From Streptosporangiaceae bacterium (lineage in GTDB: Bacteria > Actinomycetota > Actinomycetes > Streptosporangiales > Streptosporangiaceae), in the NCBI GenBank assembly GCA_030040475.1, contig JASHTQ010000283.1, forward strand, positions 1 through 11,652: DNA of 11,652 nt, read 5' to 3'. The notes beneath the pieces were generated by a model. The model made no database searches. It was not told the DNA's origin and was given only the letters and a program-made list of their open reading frames with translations. The translations under genes were made by a program, and so were the position numbers. Below are positions 1 to 7,256 of the stretch, piece after piece (positions within the stretch are counted from its first letter, which is position 1; every line of letters begins with the position of its first letter).

Positions 1-11
1 TACCGCTGTGC

Positions 12-17
12 TACCGT
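12..17 (+). promoter_or_regulatory. -10 box of a leaderless-type promoter for the toxin-antitoxin pair
   Basis: TACCGT, preceded by TGC (an extended -10 pattern), lies six bases upstream of the antitoxin ATG at 24. In actinobacteria a TANNNT box at this distance usually marks a leaderless transcript that begins at or next to the start codon. The GGAG at 18-21 is too close to the ATG to be a good Shine-Dalgarno site. The -35 region falls at or before the window edge. Autorepression by the antitoxin at this promoter would be usual for the family but is inference. Confidence 0.45.
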
Positions 18-23
18 GGAGTC

Positions 24-284
24 ATGGCCGTCAGGAAGAAACGATCCATCTCCATCCCGCCCGAACTCGATGCCGAGATCGCCGCCGCCGCCGAGGCTGC
101 CGGGATGAGCTACAGTGCCTGGGTCGCCCAGACCGCGCGGAAGGAATTCGTCATCCGGGCCGGCCTGGAAGCGGTCAGCCAGTATGAAGCCGAGCACGGC
201 CCGTTCACCCCGGACGAGATCGCCGCGGCCGACGAGTGGGCTGCCCGGGTCATCCGGCCGACCGCGACCCGGCGGTCGGCGTGA
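24..284 (+). CDS. Ribbon-helix-helix (CopG/VapB-like) antitoxin
   Basis: An 86-residue protein that probably binds DNA at its N-terminus and neutralises the PIN toxin encoded just downstream with its C-terminal part. Residues 5-13 (KKRSISIPP) look like the single beta strand of a ribbon-helix-helix fold, followed by helix one (about 14-26) and, after the turn AGMSYS, helix two (about 31-42, AWVAQTARK). The rest is acidic and alanine-rich (EAEHGPFTPDEIAAADEWA), as expected for a toxin-wrapping tail. The ATG at 24 is chosen because it opens the strand directly and has a leaderless-type -10 box in front. Its TGA stop shares bases with the GTG start of the toxin (GTGA, 281-284), so the two are translationally coupled. 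The family assignment rests on fold pattern plus context; the exact antitoxin class is less sure. Confidence 0.8.
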   Translation: MAVRKKRSISIPPELDAEIAAAAEAAGMSYSAWVAQTARKEFVIRAGLEAVSQYEAEHGPFTPDEIAAADEWAARVIRPTATRRSA

Positions 285-664
285 CGGGGGTCACGTATGA
301 CTCCGGGGCGCTGATTGCCGCCGAGCGCGGCGAGCGGCCGATGTGGGCCCGCCATCGTGCGTTGCTGCTCCACCGCGTCGTGCCGACCGTCCCCTCCTCG
401 GTCGTTGCCCAGTGCTGGCGAGGCACGCCCCGCCAGGCGCTGCTCGCCCGGCTGCTGGCTGGATGCGAGGTCGAGGTTCTCGATGACAGCAGGGCCAGGG
501 CCACCGGCACCCTCGCCGGGCGCGCTCGCGTCACCGACATCGTCGACGCCAGCGTCGTCGAAGGCGCCCTGCGGCGCGGCGACCTTATAGTCAGCTCCGA
601 CGAAGGCGACCTAGCGGCCATCGCCGCGGCCGTCAGCCGCAATATCGACATTGACCACCCCTAA
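281..664 (+). CDS. PIN-domain ribonuclease toxin (VapC-like)
   Basis: A 127-residue predicted Mg-dependent endoribonuclease, toxin partner of the preceding antitoxin. The start is GTG at 281, overlapping the antitoxin stop; an ATG at 236 in the same frame lies inside the antitoxin gene and would add 15 residues unlike a PIN domain. The fold opens with TYDSGALIAAERG, giving the first active-site aspartate D7. D89 (in TDIVDASVVEGA) and D107 (in IVSSDEGDL) fit the later acidic positions. Where many VapC proteins have a glutamate near residue 42 this one has Q44 (VVAQCWRG), so the four-acid site appears to have one neutral member. Length is normal for the family. Function as a toxin is inferred from pairing and motifs; the RNA target is unknown. 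Confidence 0.8.
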   Translation: MTGVTYDSGALIAAERGERPMWARHRALLLHRVVPTVPSSVVAQCWRGTPRQALLARLLAGCEVEVLDDSRARATGTLAGRARVTDIVDASVVEGALRRGDLIVSSDEGDLAAIAAAVSRNIDIDHP

Positions 665-689
665 CGCCCACGGCCTGACGCAGTGGGCG
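665..689. terminator. GC-rich hairpin between convergent genes, possible bidirectional terminator
   Basis: CGCCCAC (665-671) and GTGGGCG (683-689) form a perfect 7-bp stem with an 11-base loop. It begins directly after the toxin stop and lies 18 bp from the stop of the convergent membrane-protein gene. There is no T-run on either side, which is common for actinobacterial terminators. Function is inferred from position. Confidence 0.45.
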
Positions 690-707
690 GGACGGGGATC
701 TGGTCGG

Positions 708-2084
708 CTACACGGTATCGTTCGGCGAGCTTGCAGCGTCCGCGTTCAGCACGGCCGAGTCGGTAGGGCTGCTGCCGGGGCTGACGGGAGGGTTGCCCGA
801 CGCCGTAGTGGTCAGGGCGAGCCAGCCGAGCAGGCCGAGAGGGTAGATGAAGTAGCCGAACCGGACTGCCGGGCCGAGTAGGAACATCAGCGTCAGCCCG
901 AGCGCCAGCCGCCGGCCGACGGCGGGCACGTCACCGGGGGGCCGGATCACCAGGGAGACGGCGACCGCGAGGCCGACGGCAAGCAGCAGGCCGACCGACA
1001 GCACGTGTCCCGCGGTTCCCAGGTCGGTCAGCAGGTGGCCGGGTAGCAGGCTCTCGGCCGGCGTCTTGTCATGGGTGAGGCCCAGCGGGAACAGGACGCT
1101 GTTCTGTACCAGGGCCACCGCGGCCGCCGGCCTGAACAGGACCGCCGGGGCCATGGCCGCGATCAGCACGGTGGTCGTCCCCAGCGACGCCGCGACGAAC
1201 CCGACGGCGGCGCGCGCGCCGTCGCGGCGGGCGAACATCGCGGCCATGACGGGGACCGCGAGCCAGGCGGTGGACTTCAGGTCGCAGGCCACGCCGAGGG
1301 CGGCACCGGAGCCGAGGGCGGCACCGGAGCCGAGCAGGCCGCCGGGGATGGGCGAGGCCGCCGGCGGACGGGCCGCGAAGGCCATCGACAGCAGGATCAG
1401 CGCCAGCACCGGCGGGTCGGTGGTGATCACCGCGAGGTTGAGGCCTATCACCGGGGAGGCCACGGCGACCGCGGTGGCGAGCAGGGCGTCGCGGCGGCAC
1501 GTCGCGCAGCCACGGTGCGGCACGGCGGCCCAGAACGCCGCCGCCAGCACCGCCACCGTGACGACGGCAATCCACACCCCGGAATTCCCGGCCAGGCCGC
1601 CCAGGCCGGCCGCGCTCGGCAGGCCGAACAGGGTCATCACGGTCAGGTACGGGTTATACGACAGCCAGGAGGTGACCTGACCGGAGGTGAGGTACGGCGA
1701 GCCGTGGTGCAGCAGCAGGGTCGCCGACCTGTCGATGACCATCATCCCCGCCTCGAGCGGGTAGGCGACGGACAGCCATAGCAGCGGTGCGACCACCGCC
1801 ACGGCCACCGAGACCAGCACGGCGGCGGTGCGGGACGGCCAGAGCCACAGCATGAGCAGGGCCACGGCGTAGCCACACGAGGCCCAGATCGCCCAGACCT
1901 GGTCTTCTCCCCGCGAGAAGACGGCGAACAGGACCGCGTACGCCGCGAACGCCGCGTAGCTGGCCATCAGGCGGCGACGGCCGAGCCAGGGCCGGTCCGG
2001 CCGGCCCGCCTCGCAGGCAGCCACGGGGTCGGCCCGGTCCTGCCCGCTGCCGGGCTGGCCCGCTTCGTGAGTGCCCTGCGCCAA
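708..2084 (-). CDS. Multi-spanning membrane protein, GT-C / DUF2029-like putative glycosyltransferase
   Basis: An integral membrane protein with about nine or ten hydrophobic segments, beginning with MASYAAFAAYAVLFAVFS and ending with a long hydrophobic stretch before a hydrophilic tail. The loop after the third segment carries an aspartate and the pattern DRSATLLLHHGSPYLT followed by YNPYLTVMTLFGLPSA. This resembles actinobacterial GT87/DUF2029-type polyprenyl-phosphate-sugar transferases, which use an acidic residue in the first external loop. I infer a role in lipid-linked sugar transfer at the cell envelope; the substrate cannot be told. The start is uncertain: TTG at 2084 follows GGGGGAG at only three bases, GTG at 2024 and ATG at 1967 are alternatives, and all lead into the arginine-rich segment GRRRL before the first helix. 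Third-position GC stays high upstream of 1967, favouring a longer form. It is divergent from the gene at 2180. Confidence 0.8.
   Translation of the reverse strand: MAQGTHEAGQPGSGQDRADPVAACEAGRPDRPWLGRRRLMASYAAFAAYAVLFAVFSRGEDQVWAIWASCGYAVALLMLWLWPSRTAAVLVSVAVAVVAPLLWLSVAYPLEAGMMVIDRSATLLLHHGSPYLTSGQVTSWLSYNPYLTVMTLFGLPSAAGLGGLAGNSGVWIAVVTVAVLAAAFWAAVPHRGCATCRRDALLATAVAVASPVIGLNLAVITTDPPVLALILLSMAFAARPPAASPIPGGLLGSGAALGSGAALGVACDLKSTAWLAVPVMAAMFARRDGARAAVGFVAASLGTTTVLIAAMAPAVLFRPAAAVALVQNSVLFPLGLTHDKTPAESLLPGHLLTDLGTAGHVLSVGLLLAVGLAVAVSLVIRPPGDVPAVGRRLALGLTLMFLLGPAVRFGYFIYPLGLLGWLALTTTASGNPPVSPGSSPTDSAVLNADAASSPNDTV
1293..1334. repeat. 18-bp in-frame tandem repeat inside the membrane-protein gene
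   Basis: The unit GCCGAGGGCGGCACCGGA occurs at 1293-1310 and 1311-1328, with a further six matching bases (1329-1334). On the minus strand it encodes the duplicated peptide GSGAAL GSGAAL within a hydrophobic segment. This looks like slippage duplication; it preserves the frame. Confidence 0.9.
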
Positions 2085-2167
2085 CTGCTCCCCCGTTGAC
2101 CAGAACGAGAGCTGCTCGTGCCTTGCTAGGCAGTCTAGGCGGCGGAACCGGCGGCGGTGATCACCGC

Positions 2168-2173
2168 TACGAT
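2168..2173 (+). promoter_or_regulatory. -10 box of a leaderless-type promoter for the isomerase-like gene
   Basis: TACGAT lies six bases upstream of the GTG at 2180, the same geometry as at the toxin-antitoxin pair. No Shine-Dalgarno sequence is visible in front of that GTG, which supports a leaderless transcript. I see no convincing -35 element. Confidence 0.45.
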
Positions 2174-2179
2174 GCACCC

Positions 2180-2950
2180 GTGGACAACAACCCGGCCCCG
2201 TGGATCGGCGCCCTCCGGCACTCCCATGAGACGCTGCGAGCCCTGGTCGACCCGCTTGACGAAGGCCAGCTCGAGCAGCCCTCGTACGACAGTGAGTGGT
2301 CGGTCGCTCAGGTGCTCTCGCATCTCGGCTCGCAGGCGGAGATCTTCGGCCTGTTCCTCGACGCGAGCCTGGACGGGAAGGAAGCGCCGGGACGCGAGGC
2401 CTTCGGCCCGATCTGGGATATCTGGAACGCGAAGAGCCCGCAGGCGCAGGCATCGGACGCCCTGCGCGCGGACCAGGCGGTGCTTGAGCGGTTCGAGTCG
2501 CTCGACGCCGATCAGCTGGCCGGCCTGCACCTGCAGTTGTTCGGGACGGACCTGGACGCCACCGGGCTTGCCAGGATGCGGCTTGGCGAGCACGCCGTGC
2601 ACACCTGGGACGTGGCGGTCGCGCTCGACCCGGCGGCGACGGTCGAGCCGGACGCCGTCGGCCTGCTCGTCGACACGCTGGGCCAGCTCGCGGCGAGGAC
2701 CGGCAAGCCCGACGGGAAGCAGCGCCGGCTGCTGGTGACCGCCACAGAGCCGGACCGGCAGTTCGTTCTCCAGACCGGCGACGCGGTCACGCTCGTGCCC
2801 GCCGACGGCGAGCTGGGCCTGCCCGAGCTGGGCCTGCCCGCCGAGGCCCTCGTCCGGCTGGTCTACGGGCGCCTGGACCCCGCGCACACGCCCGCCGCTG
2901 CCGACGGCGCCGACCTCGACGAGCTACGCCAGCTGTTCCCCGGCTTTTGA
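2180..2950 (+). CDS. Maleylpyruvate isomerase family (DinB-like) mycothiol-dependent metalloprotein
   Basis: A 256-residue cytosolic protein of the TIGR03083/maleylpyruvate-isomerase-like family: a DinB four-helix metal-binding domain (about residues 6-145) plus a C-terminal alpha/beta domain. The metal triad is visible: H48 in WSVAQVLSHLG, and E137 and H141 in LGEHAVHTWD. The spacing matches the zinc ligands of Corynebacterium glutamicum mycothiol-dependent maleylpyruvate isomerase (H52, E144, H148). Family members are thought to use mycothiol as thiol cofactor; the substrate here is unknown, and no gentisate-pathway genes are nearby, so a detoxification or other thiol-transfer role is as likely as isomerase activity. 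The start is GTG 2180 because it follows a leaderless -10 box; upstream in-frame starts give an unlike glycine-rich extension. Residues ELGLPELGLP come from a 15-bp duplication at 2810-2839. The 3' end overlaps the convergent methyltransferase gene by 27 bp. Confidence 0.85.
   Translation: MDNNPAPWIGALRHSHETLRALVDPLDEGQLEQPSYDSEWSVAQVLSHLGSQAEIFGLFLDASLDGKEAPGREAFGPIWDIWNAKSPQAQASDALRADQAVLERFESLDADQLAGLHLQLFGTDLDATGLARMRLGEHAVHTWDVAVALDPAATVEPDAVGLLVDTLGQLAARTGKPDGKQRRLLVTATEPDRQFVLQTGDAVTLVPADGELGLPELGLPAEALVRLVYGRLDPAHTPAAADGADLDELRQLFPGF
2810..2839. repeat. 15-bp tandem duplication inside the isomerase-like gene
   Basis: GAGCTGGGCCTGCCC occurs twice without a gap (2810-2824, 2825-2839) and encodes ELGLP twice in the C-terminal domain. 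The reading frame is preserved. Confidence 0.9.
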
Positions 2951-3721
2951 GCCGATGACCACGGTGGCGTCGAGGTCGGCGGAGCTCGTCACCCGCGCGG
3001 CCAGGCCGCAGCGTGCAAAGTCGGCCGCGGCCGAAGCGGCCTGGCGCTCGCTGGTCTCGATCAGCAGGTGGCCGCCCGGCGCCAGCCACTCGGGTGCGCC
3101 CGCCGCGACCCGCCTGAGGACGTCGAGGCCGTCCGGCCCGCCGTCGAGCGCGGCCGAGGGCTCGTGGCAGCGCGCCTCAGCGGGGAGGAACCGGATCTCC
3201 CCGGTCGGCACGTAGGGCACGTTGGCGGCCAGCAGGCTTACCCGGCCCCTGAGCCCGGCGGGCAACGGGTCGTAGAGGTCGCCCTGGTAGACCGGGCCCG
3301 GAACGTTGCGCCTGGCGCAGTGCACGGCGGCCGGGTCGATGTCGACCGCGTACACCTCCGCCCCGCCCAGCGCGTGGGCCAGCGCCGCGCCTATCGCGCC
3401 CGCCCCGCAGCACAGGTCGACGACGACGTCTGCCTGGCGGCCCAGTGCCGCCGCCGCGCGGACGAGGAACTCGGTCCGGCGGCGGGGGACGAACACACCA
3501 GGGTCCACCGCGATCCGCAGGCCGCAGAACTCGGCCCAGCCGATCACCTGTTCAAGCGGCAGGCCGGCCACCCGCCGGTCGACCATGACGGCCAGTTCCC
3601 CCGGCGTCCGCGCCGCCGAGAGGAGCAGCCCGGCTTCCTCCTCGGCGAAGACGCAGCCGGCGGCGCGCAGCCTGGTCACGATCTCCGGAGCCGGGGCGGG
3701 CACCGGCGGCGGCGCCGGCAC
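2924..3721 (-). CDS. PrmC/HemK-related putative protein-(glutamine-N5) methyltransferase
   Basis: A 265-residue SAM-dependent methyltransferase of the PrmC-related group (TIGR03704 type), whose substrate is not established. After a proline-rich start it shows the PrmC-like N-terminal signature PLEQVIGWAEFCGLRI (55-70) and VDPGVFVPRRRTEFLV (72-87), then SAM motif I DLCCGAGAIG (102-111) and the acidic end of the next strand (YAVDIDP, 124-130). The catalytic NPPY tetrapeptide of PrmC is NVPY here (167-170), inside LLAANVPYVPTGEI. That replacement at the second position is characteristic of the related group rather than true PrmC, so release-factor methylation should not be assumed. The GTG start at 3721 directly follows the acnA TAG stop at 3722 with no gap, so it is probably made by coupling from the acnA message; no strong ribosome site is seen. 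The 3' end overlaps the convergent gene by 27 bp. Confidence 0.88.
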   Translation of the reverse strand: MPAPPPVPAPAPEIVTRLRAAGCVFAEEEAGLLLSAARTPGELAVMVDRRVAGLPLEQVIGWAEFCGLRIAVDPGVFVPRRRTEFLVRAAAALGRQADVVVDLCCGAGAIGAALAHALGGAEVYAVDIDPAAVHCARRNVPGPVYQGDLYDPLPAGLRGRVSLLAANVPYVPTGEIRFLPAEARCHEPSAALDGGPDGLDVLRRVAAGAPEWLAPGGHLLIETSERQAASAAADFARCGLAARVTSSADLDATVVIGSKAGEQLA

Positions 3722-6436
<2,715 letters not shown>

Positions 6437-6484
6437 CGTTGCTGAGCCTCCTCGCTCATACCGCGCCGTCCCTCGCCTGCGTCC

Positions 6485-6554
6485 AACCTACAGTATCTCG
6501 ACATCAAGCTATCTGGGGAGGGTCCCGAGCGAAAAAATCTTGATATCGAGCTAC
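6485..6554 (-). promoter_or_regulatory. acnA promoter region with two copies of a 17-bp operator-like motif
   Basis: The motif ATCTYGAYATCRAGCTA occurs at 6495-6511 (ATCTCGACATCAAGCTA) and 6537-6553 (ATCTTGATATCGAGCTA), with three differences, all transitions. The starts are 42 bp apart, close to four helical turns, so two bound proteins would sit on one face. The core CTYGAYATCRAG is itself an imperfect palindrome. On the minus strand, TACTGT (6490-6495) and TAGGTT (6485-6490) are candidate -10 boxes adjoining the first copy, about 50-55 bp before the acnA ATG; no good -35 is seen. I infer a repressor or activator site for acnA; the regulator is not known to me. Confidence 0.5.
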
Positions 6555-6594
6555 TTTCGTCGACAGGGGCGGCTACGCCAGGCGGCGCTCCTCG

Positions 6595-6677
6595 GCCGCG
6601 TGACGCGGACGGCGGGTGGCCAGTTCGTAACGTTTCCGCCGCGTGACGCGGACGGCGGGTGGCCAGTTCGTAACGTT
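6595..6677. repeat. Two 40-bp direct repeats, 43-bp period, with internal palindromes
   Basis: Positions 6595-6634 and 6638-6677 are identical over 40 bases and separated by three bases (TCC). Each copy contains the perfect 13-base palindrome CCGCGTGACGCGG near its left end and AACGTT at its right end. The repeats lie in the non-coding spacer upstream of acnA. They could be paired protein-binding sites or a simple duplication. Confidence 0.9.
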
Positions 6678-6803
6678 CCTTTGCCGTCGCCGCCCTTAGC
6701 CCGCGACGCTCCTCCGCTTGCTCCGGCGTTCGCGCAGCGTTTCAGGAGCCCGGCGGCGCCTGGCGAGCGCCCGCCGGTGACGAGCGTTAAAGACGCGACA
6801 GCA

Positions 6804-6890
6804 TCCCAGAAGATCTGGGAATATTCGGGCTCATGGGAGGATCCGGTGCGCTATCACGCCCCCTTTTTTCCCATGAGCCCTGATCCTCCC
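6804..6890. other. Cluster of interleaved inverted repeats (possible structured RNA or binding site)
   Basis: First comes a hairpin, TCCCAGA (6804-6810), AGA, TCTGGGA (6814-6820). Then arm A, GGGCTCATGGG (6827-6837), pairs perfectly with A', CCCATGAGCCC (6870-6880). Arm B, GGGAGGATC (6835-6843), which shares its GGG with A, pairs perfectly with B', GATCCTCCC (6882-6890). The order A-B-A'-B' permits either two alternative stems or a pseudoknot-like fold. An 8-bp palindrome GAATATTC (6819-6826) lies between the two elements. The loop holds a C-run and T-run at 6858-6869. No known RNA family is recognised by me. Confidence 0.55.
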
Positions 6891-7103
6891 AGGAAACGGG
6901 CCATGGGCGCCGCGGCCGCGCGAGAGAAGAGGCGGGTGGGGTCAGCAGGGCTTGTGGGCCGACCGCATGGCGTTCGACCGGCCACCGTCGGGTGCTCCCC
7001 GCGGACTACCGCGGCGTTCGCCGGGCGCCGCTAGGCGCTTCGCGGTCACTGCGCGAACGATCCTGGATCCTTCGTTTGCTTAGCCCGCAAGATAAGTCAG
7101 TCT

Positions 7104-7164
7104 TCGAAATATTTCGAGATCAAAAACCAATAAAATTCGGCATTTTCGATAGTCGGTTTTATTG
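7104..7164. promoter_or_regulatory. A+T-rich island with palindromes upstream of the GH30 gene
   Basis: This is by far the most A+T-rich stretch of the window. It contains the perfect 14-base palindrome TCGAAATATTTCGA (7104-7117), an inverted pair CAATAAAA (7128-7135) and TTTTATTG (7157-7164), and a nested AAAAT-TCGGC-ATTTT (7132-7146). The position just upstream of the GH30 promoter suggests regulator or nucleoid-protein sites; the function is inferred. Confidence 0.45.
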
Positions 7165-7190
7165 AAAGTTTCGGAAGCTTTTCGTATGGT
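7162..7190 (+). promoter_or_regulatory. GH30 promoter with GAAA-N-TTTC operator overlapping the -35
   Basis: TTGAAA (7162-7167) and TATGGT (7185-7190) are separated by exactly 17 bases, a good housekeeping-sigma promoter. The palindrome GAAA-G-TTTC (7164-7172) overlaps the -35, and GGAAGCTTTTC follows in the spacer. Operators of the form CGAAA-N-TTTCG are described for sugar-responsive repressors of Streptomyces xylan-degradation genes, so repression lifted by a sugar is a reasonable inference. The transcript would start near 7197, giving a leader of about 60 bases. Confidence 0.55.
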
Positions 7191-7242
7191 GACCAGCGTC
7201 TAGCGCTGCGGCCGCGCCGCGCGCCGCATGCGCTCCGCGCAC

Positions 7243-7252
7243 GAGGAGGAGG
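7243..7252 (+). promoter_or_regulatory. Strong ribosome binding site of the GH30 gene
   Basis: GAGGAGGAGG ends four bases before the ATG at 7257. It is the strongest Shine-Dalgarno sequence in the window and fixes the start of the signal peptide. Confidence 0.75.
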
Positions 7253-7256
7253 TCGC

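Larger units (their letters stand above)
6555..7100. other. Non-coding divergent spacer, no convincing gene
   Basis: Between the acnA promoter motifs and the GH30 promoter island no reading frame shows conserved motifs or normal codon use. An open frame of 164 codons starting at 6540 crosses the 40-bp repeats and hairpins and looks spurious. Besides the repeat and hairpin features listed separately, CCGCGG-ACTA-CCGCGG (6999-7014) is a small perfect hairpin. The rest is GC-rich sequence with nothing I recognise. Confidence 0.6.

Noticed and set aside
1066..1781. Plus-strand open frames opposite the membrane protein
   Set aside because: They lack hydrophobic or motif structure, while the minus strand gives clean transmembrane segments.
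6595..6677. CRISPR-like repeat array
   Set aside because: Only two copies with a three-base gap; there is no spacer of usable length and no cas gene in the window.
6858..6869. Intrinsic terminator suggested by the C-run and T-run
   Set aside because: The T-run lies inside the loop of the large inverted repeat, not after a stem, and no gene ends nearby on the plus strand.
6827..6880. Terminal inverted repeats of a small transposable element
   Set aside because: The interior is only 32 bases, no target-site duplication is evident, and no transposase or second copy is present in the window.
6540..7034. Open frame of 164 codons on the plus strand in the acnA/GH30 spacer
   Set aside because: It runs through the exact 40-bp duplication and the inverted-repeat cluster, has no ribosome site, no recognisable motif and a composition of arginine, proline and alanine typical of GC-rich shadow frames.
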